Shown one piece after another: positions 27,173 to 36,759 of a DNA stretch of 64,000 nucleotides. The notes beneath the pieces were generated by a model. It saw only the letters and a list, made by a program, of their open reading frames with translations, made no database searches and was not told the origin of the DNA. A program made the translations under genes and the position numbers. This DNA comes from Cellvibrio zantedeschiae (lineage in GTDB: Bacteria; Pseudomonadota; Gammaproteobacteria; Pseudomonadales; Cellvibrionaceae), in NCBI RefSeq assembly GCF_014652535.1, contig NZ_BMYZ01000001.1:62001-126000 (forward strand). The letters are read 5' to 3'. The stretch's first letter is position 1. Each line of letters opens with the position of its first letter.

Positions 27173-28009
27173 TTAAGCTAATTTCGAGTTTTCGGCCAGG
27201 CCGAGCAGTGCGCATTCAACGTTGCTGCGCAGGTGCTGGCAATTAAGGGTGCCGATTATGGCACTGTTAACGGCGCTCTGGGCGAAAATTACTTTCATTT
27301 GCTGTTCGATGATGGCGTTGGCCGTTTTTTGGGTTTGATCTTCTGCTAGCAAGTGGCCGCTGTTGAAGATCTTTTTAAGCAGCACACCAGCGTTATTAAG
27401 TGCGCAGCTTTGCATAAGTTTATGGTCGTCTGCTTGTGCAGGATCGAAAGTCGCCATAACCACGTCGGCCTCCTGAGCGCAGATCATTCCGCCCTCAAGC
27501 GTTTTGGTGGACATGCCGAAGGCGCGAATCCAGCCCTCCTGTTTTAATTTGGATAGGGTGTGTAGCACTTGGTGGTGATGGATTAAATGGCTGTCGTTAC
27601 CGTCGGAATGGATAAGCACTATATCGAGGTAATCTGTACGTAACCGACGCAGGCTGCGCTCTACGCTCAGGCGCAAGGCGCTGGCCTCAAAATCGAAATT
27701 GGAATTGCCATTGCCATCGTAATTGCGGCTGAACTCTTCGCCAGCTTTGGTGCAAATTACCCAGTCTTTGCGCTCACCGCGCAACAAATAGCCCAGGCGC
27801 TCTTCACTCACACCATAAGCGGGTGCTGTATCCAGAAGGTTGATGCCAAGGTCGCGTGCCGTGCTTAGCAAGGTGCGGGCGTCATCGTCACTTGGCAGCT
27901 CAAAGGCTTCCGGATATTTGACGCTTTGGTTGCGGCCGAGCTTTACCGTGCCCAAGCCTAATCGACTGACGCGCAGGTCAGTGTTGCCGAGTTGTGTTTG
28001 CGGGAGCAT
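27173..28009 (-). CDS. Aldo/keto reductase family protein
   Basis: 278 residues with the (beta/alpha)8 aldo-keto reductase signature: NLLDTAPAYGVSEERLG (active D and Y), CTKAGEEFS with the catalytic lysine, and YLDIVLIHSDGNDSHLI where the usual H appears in LIHSD. NADPH-binding C terminus has QSAVNSAIIG. Its start ATG overlaps the upstream gene's stop by one base (TAATG), so it is coupled to the FAD oxidoreductase. Substrate unknown. Confidence 0.85.
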   Translation of the reverse strand: MLPQTQLGNTDLRVSRLGLGTVKLGRNQSVKYPEAFELPSDDDARTLLSTARDLGINLLDTAPAYGVSEERLGYLLRGERKDWVICTKAGEEFSRNYDGNGNSNFDFEASALRLSVERSLRRLRTDYLDIVLIHSDGNDSHLIHHHQVLHTLSKLKQEGWIRAFGMSTKTLEGGMICAQEADVVMATFDPAQADDHKLMQSCALNNAGVLLKKIFNSGHLLAEDQTQKTANAIIEQQMKVIFAQSAVNSAIIGTLNCQHLRSNVECALLGLAENSKLA

Positions 28010-29349
28010 TAATGCTGATCCTTGTTGTTATCCGTGAAGCTTTCTACACCGTAGGGTTCATCCTGATCTTCGTCGTAAGCTTCAACTAATTCTTCTTGTA
28101 ACTTGAGCATCAAGCTCTCTTCTTTGCTCATAGCAGCGGGAAATGCGGTTTCCCAAGGCGTTGGTGCTATGTCGGGCTTTGGTAGCAGCCCTTGCAAGCC
28201 GGAACTTTGGTTACCCGGTGTTATGCCCGCCTGTGCAAGTAAGTCGAGCGCTTGGTTAGCAAGGTTAGGTGCAAGCGTAAGTTTGGTAGGCCAACCCACC
28301 AATAGGTTGTTGCAGCCGTTTGCCGGGGCGATAAACGCGTTATCGGGGCGTGCAAAATTAGGTTGCAGGGGCTCGGCGCGGTTGATGGCTAAAGTCGCCC
28401 ATTCCGCCTCACTTAAATCTACCCAAGGTATTAACTCCGCGAGCTCTTGTTTGGCTTGCTCGATCAGCTCGTCTGCATCCATGGTTGCCCCACGCTCGGC
28501 AAGGCTACCACCCAGATACCAAACCTGTTCATGCTTGTTGAGCGCGTGGCTGGAAATGGTCAAGCGCGGTGTAGTTTCCGCTCCTAAACAGTGGCCAAAA
28601 AAGTGAAATGGGTGATGGTGTTTGACCATGACCTGTTGCAGCGGGCGTATTTGCATGGCCGGGCTATCAAGCCCAAGTTGCGACAAGAGCGAGGCATTGC
28701 CCTGGCCTGCAGTAAAAATAAATCGCTTGGCGCGTATTTCCAGTGGGGCTTGATCGCGCTCTATCCGCAAGTAAGCGTTTCCATCAGCATCTTTTAGGAA
28801 GCGTGTTTGTTCGCCGTCGATAAGGAAACAGTGCGGTTCTATATTGTGCGCAAGATTGGTTACCAGGCTGTGAGCATCGAGCACTATGTCCACCAATCGA
28901 TAGAGGCTGCCGTTGAAGTCTTTGTGGCGCAAAAGCGGCGGGCGGCGCTCATCGGAAACGGGATCAACCCGGCCGCGCGTGGCTTTGCTGGCGAGGAAGC
29001 TGGTGAGTTTGGCGGTGATGCTATCGCCAGACCATAGAAAGAAATGGTCGCTAAGGATGCGCGTGTTGCGCAGGTCTACATCGCCCTCGCCACACAAGCA
29101 GGCGCGCCAGTGCTGGGGCATATCGGCGATGGCTTCAGAAGCACCCGTGAGCATGCCACTCAGGGTGTATTTCATTCCACCGTGAATCATGCCTTGCGAT
29201 GCCATTGTTTGATCGCTACCCAAGGCTTTGTGTTCAAACAAGGCGAATTTATAGCCTTGGCTTTGCAAGCGATTCGCCAGCCACAACCCCGCCACACCGC
29301 CACCTATAATGGCGATATCGAGTTCGATGTGCGTGGCTGACGTGGTCAT
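28009..29349 (-). CDS. FAD-dependent oxidoreductase of the D-amino-acid oxidase/GlpD superfamily
   Basis: 446 residues from ATG 29349, which lies 8 bases after the kup stop; a TTG at 29385 would overlap kup and lacks merit. N-terminal dinucleotide site IAIIGGGVAGLWLANRL, then FEHKALGSDQTMASQGMIHGG (second FAD contact typical of this superfamily). The last 50 residues are acidic (LVEAYDEDQDEPYGVE). It shares a one-base stop/start overlap with the aldo/keto reductase, suggesting a joint pathway of unknown substrate. Confidence 0.82.
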   Translation of the reverse strand: MTTSATHIELDIAIIGGGVAGLWLANRLQSQGYKFALFEHKALGSDQTMASQGMIHGGMKYTLSGMLTGASEAIADMPQHWRACLCGEGDVDLRNTRILSDHFFLWSGDSITAKLTSFLASKATRGRVDPVSDERRPPLLRHKDFNGSLYRLVDIVLDAHSLVTNLAHNIEPHCFLIDGEQTRFLKDADGNAYLRIERDQAPLEIRAKRFIFTAGQGNASLLSQLGLDSPAMQIRPLQQVMVKHHHPFHFFGHCLGAETTPRLTISSHALNKHEQVWYLGGSLAERGATMDADELIEQAKQELAELIPWVDLSEAEWATLAINRAEPLQPNFARPDNAFIAPANGCNNLLVGWPTKLTLAPNLANQALDLLAQAGITPGNQSSGLQGLLPKPDIAPTPWETAFPAAMSKEESLMLKLQEELVEAYDEDQDEPYGVESFTDNNKDQH

Positions 29350-29356
29350 GTGGCTG

Positions 29357-31246
29357 TTAGATTTCCACCTGGGTGCCAAGTTCAATCACGCGGTTGGTGG
29401 GAATGTTGAAGTGATCTACCGCAGTGCCCGCGTTGCGCGCCATGGTGGCAAACAGATGTTCACGCCACATAGGCATGCCGCTATCCAAGGTTGCGACAGG
29501 AACAATTTTTTCACGCGACAGGAAGAAGGAGGTTTCCATGATATTGAATGATAAGCCCTTCTCCGCGCAGGCGGCTAAGGCCAAGCGTATGTCTGGCGGG
29601 TTCATAAAGCCGAAGGTGATTACAACGCGATAGCAGTTATTACCCATATCCTCAATTTCACAGGCTTCTTTGATATCTACCCAGGGAACGTTGGAAACCT
29701 CCACCGTTAAAAATACCACTCGTTCATGCAAAACCTTATTGTGGTTGAGGTTGTGCAAAAGGGCATGGGGAGTTGCTTCGGGTGTTGCGGTCAGGAAGAC
29801 AGCAGTGCCTGGCACACGCGTAGGCGGGCTGATAAATAGGGAGGGTAAAAGTGCATCAAGAGGAACCGATGAGGCGCGCAAGCGTTGGAACAGAATATCG
29901 CGGCCTTTGCGCCATGTAGTCATCAGCATAAACATGGTCATGGCGATGAGGATGGGCAACCATCCACCTTCAAACACCTTAGTGATACAAGAGGTAAAGA
30001 GCGCTATATCGATGCACAGGAACAACCCGGTAGACGCAATACACAAGGGCAGGGGAATCTTCCAGCCAAAGTAGATCACAAAGAAGGTGAGGCAGCTGGT
30101 AACCAACATATCTCCCGTCACGGCTACACCATAAGCAGAGGCCAGGGCGGAGGAAGATTGGAAGATAACCACAATCAGCACAACGGCGATCATCAACACA
30201 AATGTCAGGCCGGGCAGGTAAATCTGGCCAATTTCGTTGGCTGATGTTTGCACCACCTTCAAACGCGGTAAAAAGCCCAGCTGTACGGCTTGTTTTGTGA
30301 GTGAGTAAGCGCCAGCGATAGTCGCTTGGGAGGCAATGCCTGCTGCCAGCGTAGCCAAAATCACAATCGGATAGAGCGCCCAATCAGGGAACATATGGAA
30401 GAAGGGGTTGGCGATAGTCGTTGGGTCTTTGAGGATAACCGCGCCCTGGCCAAAATAGTTGAGCAGCAATGCCGGGAAAACCAATACAAACCAAGCTGTG
30501 CGAATAGGGCCTTTGCCAAAGTGCCCCATGTCGCCGTAAAGGGCTTCTACACCGGTCACTGCCAAAACCACGGAGCCAAGGATCAAGAAGGATGCAAAGC
30601 CATGGTCCGTCAGGAAGTGAAACGCATAAATCGGGTTAAGGGCGAGCAGAACATGGGGGTTATGCAAAATACCGTTGATGCCGGAAATGCATAGCACCAG
30701 AAACCAGACGATAGTAATTGGGCCAAACACCGCGCCGATACGCGAGGTGCCCCCGCGTTGAAGAGCAAAGAGCCCGACAATAAAGGCAAGGGCAATAGGC
30801 ACAATATAAGGTTTGAATGCGCTGGTAGCGACTTCAAGTCCTTCAACGGCAGAGAGTACGGTTACTGCGGGTGTGAGTACGGCATCGCCATAAAACAGGG
30901 ACGCACCCAATACGCCCAACATCAACAAGTAGGGCTTCCAGTTAGGGTGATCTTTGGTTGAAGCAAATACCAGCGCCAAAAGCGCCATGGTGCCGCCTTC
31001 GCCGTGGTTGTCGGCGCGCATCACGAGCGTGATGTACTTGAGCGTTACCACAAACATTAGCACCCAAAAAACGGTAGAGAGTCCGCCGAGCACAGCGGCT
31101 TCGGTCAGGGCTATGCCGTGGTGTGGGCTGAAGGTTTCTTTCAGGGCGTAGAGCGGGCTGGTACCTATATCGCCGAAGACCACACCAAGGGCGGCAACAG
31201 TCAGGGCGGCATGGGAAGATTTTTGCGCGGTAGTTTGTGAGCTCAT
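29357..31246 (-). CDS. kup: Low-affinity K+ uptake protein Kup
   Basis: 629 residues from ATG 31246 (a TTG at 31267 is a weaker choice). About twelve membrane segments with the conserved GVVFGDIGTSPLYALKETF start of the KUP/HAK family, YVLSAVEGLEV-like region and GTAVFLTATPEATPHALLHNLNHNKVLHE in the cytoplasmic tail. Imports K+ with protons across the inner membrane. Upstream gene of the FAD oxidoreductase in a minus-strand set. Confidence 0.95.
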   Translation of the reverse strand: MSSQTTAQKSSHAALTVAALGVVFGDIGTSPLYALKETFSPHHGIALTEAAVLGGLSTVFWVLMFVVTLKYITLVMRADNHGEGGTMALLALVFASTKDHPNWKPYLLMLGVLGASLFYGDAVLTPAVTVLSAVEGLEVATSAFKPYIVPIALAFIVGLFALQRGGTSRIGAVFGPITIVWFLVLCISGINGILHNPHVLLALNPIYAFHFLTDHGFASFLILGSVVLAVTGVEALYGDMGHFGKGPIRTAWFVLVFPALLLNYFGQGAVILKDPTTIANPFFHMFPDWALYPIVILATLAAGIASQATIAGAYSLTKQAVQLGFLPRLKVVQTSANEIGQIYLPGLTFVLMIAVVLIVVIFQSSSALASAYGVAVTGDMLVTSCLTFFVIYFGWKIPLPLCIASTGLFLCIDIALFTSCITKVFEGGWLPILIAMTMFMLMTTWRKGRDILFQRLRASSVPLDALLPSLFISPPTRVPGTAVFLTATPEATPHALLHNLNHNKVLHERVVFLTVEVSNVPWVDIKEACEIEDMGNNCYRVVITFGFMNPPDIRLALAACAEKGLSFNIMETSFFLSREKIVPVATLDSGMPMWREHLFATMARNAGTAVDHFNIPTNRVIELGTQVEI

Positions 31247-31430
31247 CAATTGATCTCGGAGCAACAAAGAAGGTTGGGCATTGTGCCAGAGTATAGACGC
31301 GAATCAACTGCTAGTTGTTAAGTGCCAAAAGCCGATCCGGTGCATTTGGAATTCAGTTGATCTTTGCGATTCTCTTTGACAGACTCCAAGGCCGAATTCA
31401 GCAGCCCGGATTTACGAGTAAACGCGGTTT

Positions 31431-32294
31431 ATGTCCTTAAAAATAATTGTCACCGATACCCAAAGCGCGCTCGGCCAAACCCTTGAGCACGATTTGGAGC
31501 GAGAGCAGTGCCAGCTCTTGTCGCCCAAAATTCATTGGGAAGATGCCGCTGCTGCACGTGAATATCTGGTGCAGCACAAGCCTGACATTGTTATTAATAC
31601 ACTCGCATGGGAAGAAATTCCCTCCGCGGAACAACAAGCGCTCATACCGATTGTTGCCGCTAATATCGCCAGCGCTTGTGCAAGTTTGGGGGTGCCTTTA
31701 ATTCACTTTTCCAGCTACCAGGTCTTTGGGGTTGATAACAAAAGCAGCCACAGCGAGAAGGATATTCCCGCACCGGTTAGCGCAGAAGGGCGCGCATTTT
31801 TTGCAGCGGAACAAGCTATAGAGCATAGTGCCGCGCGCTATATTATTTTACGTTTGGGTTGGATCATCGGCAGCATTGGCAACAATCATCTCACGCGTTT
31901 ATTAACAGCAATTCAAACACAGCAACCTATAACGCTTAACACGCGGTTGCGCGGCGCACCTACGTTGTTGTCAGATGTTGTACGAGTTTGTGTTGCGCTG
32001 GTAAAGCAAATTTCCTGTGGCTCCGACAATTGGGGCGTAATGCATTATTGCAGTGGCGATGCGCTCAACGAAGCAGAATTTGGCGAGCAACTTGTGCAAC
32101 TACTTGCACAACAACAATTACTCAAACACGACGCGAATTTTACGCTAATCGATTCAACCCCCACCACCGAACCACTCAGCGCCGTGTTAGGCTGCCGCAG
32201 AATTCGTGATTCCTTTGGTGTACAAGCAAGACCCTGGCGTCCGAGCTTATTGCCGCTGGTAAAGCAGTGGTTTCATAATCAGGCCAATCAATAA
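31431..32294 (+). CDS. RmlD-like NAD(P)-dependent sugar-nucleotide reductase
   Basis: 287 residues. Short-chain dehydrogenase of the extended/atypical type with N-terminal VTDTQSALGQTLEHDL (loose Gly motif), VINTLAWEEIPSAEQQ (RmlD-like NxAAxTxVDxAE remnant), a FSSYQVFG segment and AFFAAEQAIEHS where RmlD has YGxxKxxxE: the catalytic Tyr is replaced by Phe or Ala here. So activity as a dTDP-4-dehydrorhamnose reductase is doubtful. Single gene diverging from kup. Confidence 0.72.
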   Translation: MSLKIIVTDTQSALGQTLEHDLEREQCQLLSPKIHWEDAAAAREYLVQHKPDIVINTLAWEEIPSAEQQALIPIVAANIASACASLGVPLIHFSSYQVFGVDNKSSHSEKDIPAPVSAEGRAFFAAEQAIEHSAARYIILRLGWIIGSIGNNHLTRLLTAIQTQQPITLNTRLRGAPTLLSDVVRVCVALVKQISCGSDNWGVMHYCSGDALNEAEFGEQLVQLLAQQQLLKHDANFTLIDSTPTTEPLSAVLGCRRIRDSFGVQARPWRPSLLPLVKQWFHNQANQ

Positions 32295-32377
32295 ACATTG
32301 AACTTGTGCAAATTATCAAAGAATAAAGCGCATGGCAGTTTGCTTAAATGAAGGTTGGTTTTTGCTAAAAAAGTGAC

Positions 32378-32415
32378 ATAAAAAAACCGCAGGTGTCGCC
32401 ACTTGCGGTTTTTAT
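32378..32415 (-). terminator. Terminator after fabB
   Basis: AAAACCGCAGGTG and CACTTGCGGTTTT form a stem with a TCGC loop; on the minus strand it runs into the T-rich tract. Confidence 0.85.
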
Positions 32416-32436
32416 TTTTTTGGAAAGATTTAACGC

Positions 32437-33648
32437 TTAAACGCGTTGGAAAACTAAAGTTGCGTTGGTGCCGCCGAAGCCGAAGCTGTTGGACATGACG
32501 CGATTTAATTTCACGTTGTCTTTGCGTTCCAACACAATCGGCATACCTTGGGCTTCTGCGTCGAGCGTAGTGATATTTGCAGACGCGCAAATAAAATCAT
32601 TTTCCAACATCAGCAAGCTGTAAATAGCTTCTTGAACGCCGGTTGCGCCCAAACTGTGGCCAGTCAAAGATTTTGTCGAACTAATTGGTGGAATTGCATC
32701 GCCAAAAGTTTCTTTAATGGCTTTCAGTTCGGCCAAGTCACCTACAGGTGTAGAGGTGCCGTGCGAGTTGATGTAATCGATGCTGCCTTGGGTTGTTGCC
32801 AAAGCTTGCTTCATACAACGCACCGCGCCTTCGCCAGAAGGGGCAACCATGTCGTAGCCATCTGAAGTTGCGCCGTAGCCAACGATTTCTGCATAAATTT
32901 TTGCGCCGCGCGCTTTGGCGTGTTCGTATTCTTCAATCACCAAACAACCGCCGCCGCCAGCGATAACAAAACCATCACGCTCTGCGTCATAAGCGCGCGA
33001 TGCCTGATCTGGAGTTTCATTGTACTTGGTAGAGAGTGCGCCCATGGCATCGAACAATGCAGTTAACGTCCAATGTTCTTCTTCGCCGCCGCCTGCAAAC
33101 ACTATGTCTTGCTTGCCGAGTTGGATTTGCTCGAGCGCAACGCCAATGCAATGTGCGCTGGTGGCACAAGCAGAAGAAATTGAGTAGTTAACGCCTTTGA
33201 TTTTAAACGGAGTCGCCAAACACGCTGAGGTGGTGCTGCCCATGGTTTGGGTTACACGGTAAGGGCCAACACGCTTCACGCCTTTCTCGCGCAGGATATC
33301 GGCAGACTCAACGAGGTTTTCAGAAGAGGCTCCGCCCGAACCCATAATGATACCGGTGCGCTCGTTGGAAACTTGTTCTTCGCTCAAACCTGCATCGGCA
33401 ATGGCTTGTTGCATGGAGATGTAAGCATAGGCTGCTGCATCACCCATAAAGCGCAGGACTTTGCGGTCAATTAATTCAGATAAATCGATATCAATTGAGC
33501 CAGCAACGTGGCTGCGTAAACCTTTTTCTTTGTAGGCTTCTTGAAATTTGATACCAGAACGGCCAGCGCGCAAAGCGTCTAACACGGCAGTTTTATCATT
33601 GCCCAGGCAGGAAACAATTCCCATACCGGTAACAACAACGCGTTTCAT
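32437..33648 (-). CDS. fabB: 3-oxoacyl-ACP synthase I FabB
   Basis: 403 residues, as usual. Thiolase fold with active cysteine in [14 protein letters not shown], first histidine in [11 protein letters not shown], and lysine/second histidine in [12 protein letters not shown]: the complete Cys-His-His triad. It elongates cis-3-decenoyl-ACP and longer chains in unsaturated fatty-acid synthesis. AGAGGT precedes ATG 33648. Downstream partner of fabA. Confidence 0.97.
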   Translation of the reverse strand: MKRVVVTGMGIVSCLGNDKTAVLDALRAGRSGIKFQEAYKEKGLRSHVAGSIDIDLSELIDRKVLRFMGDAAAYAYISMQQAIADAGLSEEQVSNERTGIIMGSGGASSENLVESADILREKGVKRVGPYRVTQTMGSTTSACLATPFKIKGVNYSISSACATSAHCIGVALEQIQLGKQDIVFAGGGEEEHWTLTALFDAMGALSTKYNETPDQASRAYDAERDGFVIAGGGGCLVIEEYEHAKARGAKIYAEIVGYGATSDGYDMVAPSGEGAVRCMKQALATTQGSIDYINSHGTSTPVGDLAELKAIKETFGDAIPPISSTKSLTGHSLGATGVQEAIYSLLMLENDFICASANITTLDAEAQGMPIVLERKDNVKLNRVMSNSFGFGGTNATLVFQRV

Positions 33649-33832
33649 AGGCTACCTCTTTACTTTTCAAATCCCCAACGTTGCAGCTCTTCGCTGCGTG
33701 CATTCACAGCGCTTAATCCTACGTGAGATTAAGCTGTGCGTCCGTTAGGTGTGAGACTGAGTCGGTCATGGCTGGGCGGCGATTATGCCACAGTTCAAGC
33801 TGTGCTACACAACCCCGCCGCGGTGGGATGGA

Positions 33833-34357
33833 TCAGAAACTATCGGTATTTTGGAACAAACCGACACGCAAATCACTTGCAAAATAGATGTCCTTGCCAT
33901 CGCAAGAAACGCGGCCATCGGCGATACCCATAATGAGTTTGCGCTCGATAACACGCTTTAAATTGATGTGATAAGTGATTTTCTTTGCAGTTGGCAGAAT
34001 CTGGCCAGTGAATTTCACTTCGCCACAGCCCAAGGCGCGGCCACGGCCAGGATTACCTTTCCAGCCCAAAAAGAAGCCAACCAATTGCCACATGGCATCA
34101 AGGCCCAAGCAGCCTGGCATTACCGGGTCACCGGGGAAGTGGCAGGCGAAGAACCACAAATCAGGGTTAATATCCAATTCCGCCACAATCTCTCCCTTTC
34201 CAAACTCACCGCCGGTTTGGCTGATGTGGACGACGCGGTCGAGCATCAACATATTAGGCACGGGCAATTGCGCATTGCCGGGGCCAAACAGACGGCCATG
34301 ACCGCATTCGATCAGTTCTTCGCGGGAGTATGAGCTCTTGGGTTCAAAATTGGTCAT
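33833..34357 (-). CDS. fabA: 3-hydroxydecanoyl-ACP dehydratase/isomerase FabA
   Basis: 174 residues (family ~171). Hotdog fold with the active His in [13 protein letters not shown] and Asp in [10 protein letters not shown]. It dehydrates 3-hydroxydecanoyl-ACP and isomerises the trans-2 product to cis-3, the branch point of anaerobic unsaturated fatty-acid synthesis. fabB follows 184 bases downstream on the same strand. Confidence 0.97.
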   Translation of the reverse strand: MTNFEPKSSYSREELIECGHGRLFGPGNAQLPVPNMLMLDRVVHISQTGGEFGKGEIVAELDINPDLWFFACHFPGDPVMPGCLGLDAMWQLVGFFLGWKGNPGRGRALGCGEVKFTGQILPTAKKITYHINLKRVIERKLIMGIADGRVSCDGKDIYFASDLRVGLFQNTDSF

Positions 34358-34499
34358 GAAATTAACTCAGCAGTTGAAGGCGAGCGCGGCGAAGAGCCGC
34401 ACAAAAGGCCGCCATTCTACCTTCTGTGCTTATCTTGTCCAGCACCTTGCCCGCGAGTAACGCCCGATTAAGTCGATTAGTCAGGCGTTTGAATGAGTC

Positions 34500-35360
34500 T
34501 TAGGGGATGGTCTTTGGATCAAACCAAAGTTCTTTGCGGTCCAGAGGTGTCTCTTTGGAGAGTGTGGGGTTATCCAGGAAGAAAGAGCGGCGATTCTTCA
34601 TGTCAGCTTTTGCCAATACATCCTGTACCGATGGATCTGCAAAGAAGGTTTGGTCAAAACTACCGTCGGCAATAGCCGCGTTTAAGCCAGCTTCCAAATC
34701 CCGGGCAAGTGCTTTGTTTTCTTTACCGACAAATAGATAGAAGGGCATGCGATACACCAGCATCAAGCCTTTCTCGACGGTTAAATCTTTTAAGTTGGGG
34801 TGTGCATCCAGTTCGCCAAAAGGTTCGTGCACGCCGCGTGAGAAGGCATCAAAACGGCCGCCATCTACCATCAAAAACAGGCTCTCGTATTTGTTGGCTT
34901 TCACCACCTTAAAGCCGTTGCTTTCTAGAATCTTGGTATCCGCCCAGGTTTTGCCCTGGCCGATAGTCAGCTTTTTCAAATCCTCCACGGTTTTAACGTT
35001 GTCGAATTTGCTTTGGTTGTTTTTGTTGATGATAAAGATCCGGTTGCCCAGCAAGCCTTTGTAGAGGCAAATGCGGATAGGTGTAAACATGGATTCTTTG
35101 TCGGCATTGGAGGAGTTCCAAAAAGCCTCAAGCTTGCCGTTGGAGACTTCTTCCATAATTTTGACTTGGGAATAGGGCTCTTTGGTTACGACCAGTTTGT
35201 ATTTTTTGTCGATATGTTTGAGTGCCAGCTGAATCATTTTGACCGCATAGGGGCCGTTAGGGTCGCTGGAATCATTAACACGAATAAGGCTATCTTCGGC
35301 GCGCGTGCCCGAGCTTAATACACCCAAAAGGCAAACAAGCGCTAACTTTCTGTATTTCAT
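34500..35360 (-). CDS. Solute-binding protein family 3-like periplasmic protein (paralogue 1)
   Basis: 286 residues with a signal peptide (cleaved near SGTRA, residue ~21). Family 3-type periplasmic fold: VKIMEEVSNGKLEAFWNSS, FIINKNNQ, KKLTIGQGKTWADTKILESNG and GGRFDAFSRGVHEPFGE. It is clearly a paralogue of the next two entries. No ABC permease or ATPase gene is nearby, so it may feed a distant transporter or act as a sensor ligand-binder. GGGGAG precedes ATG 35360. Confidence 0.78.
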   Translation of the reverse strand: MKYRKLALVCLLGVLSSGTRAEDSLIRVNDSSDPNGPYAVKMIQLALKHIDKKYKLVVTKEPYSQVKIMEEVSNGKLEAFWNSSNADKESMFTPIRICLYKGLLGNRIFIINKNNQSKFDNVKTVEDLKKLTIGQGKTWADTKILESNGFKVVKANKYESLFLMVDGGRFDAFSRGVHEPFGELDAHPNLKDLTVEKGLMLVYRMPFYLFVGKENKALARDLEAGLNAAIADGSFDQTFFADPSVQDVLAKADMKNRRSFFLDNPTLSKETPLDRKELWFDPKTIP

Positions 35361-35674
35361 AAACTCCCCGCTATTGCATCGTTTTTATTAAACGGCGTTT
35401 TATCCTGATGTAACTGCAGCTGACGCCTTCGTTTAATGAATATAGCCGCTTATTTTGGATGCATTAAAAAATCTTACTTATTTGCTGTGTTGTAACCAAT
35501 TACACACGAATAGTGAGAAATAGGGTAACTCGTTTCGGCGTGCTTGTGGTGATACTGGTCTGAGTAGCGGAACACGGAGGATTGAATTGGCGAAATCATT
35601 ATTGGGGAGGGCAGTCAGCGCACTTTTGGTGAACAAAAATGCGCTGTTGGTCGAGAAAGTGCGCTGGGTGTGGC
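35361..35674. other. Intergenic region between paralogues 1 and 2
   Basis: 314 bases without a gene. It should hold the promoter of paralogue 1 on the minus strand. I see no convincing terminator, repeat or operator. Confidence 0.4.
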
Positions 35675-36529
35675 TTAGAAATCTTTCGGGTCAGCCCACA
35701 ACTCTTTGCGATCGAGTGGGGTTTCTTTAGAAAGTGTCGGGTTATCCAGATAGAAAACCTTACGGTTTTTCATGTTGGCTTTTTCGATAATGTCTTTAAC
35801 TTGTGGCGAGCTGTAAAAGAGTTTGTCAAAACTGCCATCGGCAATGGCTTTGTTAAAGCCATCTTCCAGCTCTTTTGCCAGCTTGCGGTTATTTTTGCTG
35901 GTGTATAAGTAGAGGTCCATTTTGTAAATCAACAGAATGTTTTTCTCTACGGCCAAGTCAAGTTTTGGGCGCAGCGCAAGCTCACCAAAAGGTTCGTGAA
36001 CCCCGCGCGGGAATGCATCAAAGCGTCCGCCTTCTACCATGTAGAACAGGTTTTCGTATTTGTAGGTTTTGATGACGTTTAAGCCGTTTGCTTCCAGGAT
36101 TTTGCCGTCAGCCCAAGTTTTGCCCTGGCCAAATTTCAGCTTTTTTAAGTCTTCAAAGGTTTCAACTTTATCGAACTTGGCTTGGTCGTTTTTATTGATG
36201 ATAAAAATCCTGCAACCGAGCAAACCTTTAAACAGCGGGATGCGAATGGGCTCCAGTTCCTCTTCTGTTTCTTTGCCTGTTGTGGTCCAGATTAAATCCA
36301 GCCCGCCGGTTTTTACTTCCTCATTAGCGCGCGCTTGAGTGAAGTTTTCTGTACCTACTTTTAAGGTGTATTTGGTATCCATATGGTCCAGTGCGAGCTG
36401 AATCATAGATACGGTGTAGGGGCCATTAGGATCATTGGAATCATTGACCTTAAGAACTTTGGTCTCGGCCATACCGAATGGAGCCGCGGTGAGCAGTAAC
36501 GTCAAACATGAACATTTAAGGAGTTTCAT
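35675..36529 (-). CDS. Solute-binding protein family 3-like periplasmic protein (paralogue 2)
   Basis: 284 residues from ATG 36529, which has AAGGAAA upstream and opens a good signal peptide (cleaved near FGMA); the frame is open 70 codons further up but that part is not signal-like. It shares with paralogue 1 the segments KVNDSNDPNGPY, LLGCRIFIINKNDQ, KFGQGKTWADGKILEANG, GRFDAFPRGVHEPFGEL and the C-terminal FYLDNPTLSKETPLDRKELW. Conservation of that tail suggests a functional surface. Ligand unknown. Confidence 0.8.
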   Translation of the reverse strand: MKLLKCSCLTLLLTAAPFGMAETKVLKVNDSNDPNGPYTVSMIQLALDHMDTKYTLKVGTENFTQARANEEVKTGGLDLIWTTTGKETEEELEPIRIPLFKGLLGCRIFIINKNDQAKFDKVETFEDLKKLKFGQGKTWADGKILEANGLNVIKTYKYENLFYMVEGGRFDAFPRGVHEPFGELALRPKLDLAVEKNILLIYKMDLYLYTSKNNRKLAKELEDGFNKAIADGSFDKLFYSSPQVKDIIEKANMKNRKVFYLDNPTLSKETPLDRKELWADPKDF

Positions 36530-36759
36530 TGGGTTTCCTTCGGTCAATAAGCGCGTGGTGATAAGTCTTCTTTTAGATTTTGCTGGAGAGCCAGCGGGCT
36601 TATTAAGGAGTTTCTGTGTGTGGCTAAAGTATTGGCCAAATTGATAATAAAGCAAGCATGGGGGTCGTGCTTTTAGGTGTATATGTGGATAGCAGATAGA
36701 AACACGGCCTTTTAAAAAAGAGGCCGTAGTGGTGAGCAATAAGGGGAAGTTCTATTTAA

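Noticed and set aside
28103-28606. Long open frame on the plus strand over the FAD oxidoreductase
   Set aside because: It is the reverse of a well-supported gene, with no ribosome site and no recognisable motifs.
36530-36739. Upstream extension of paralogue 2 by 70 residues
   Set aside because: ATG 36529 carries a strong ribosome site and a typical signal peptide; the extension is not signal-like.
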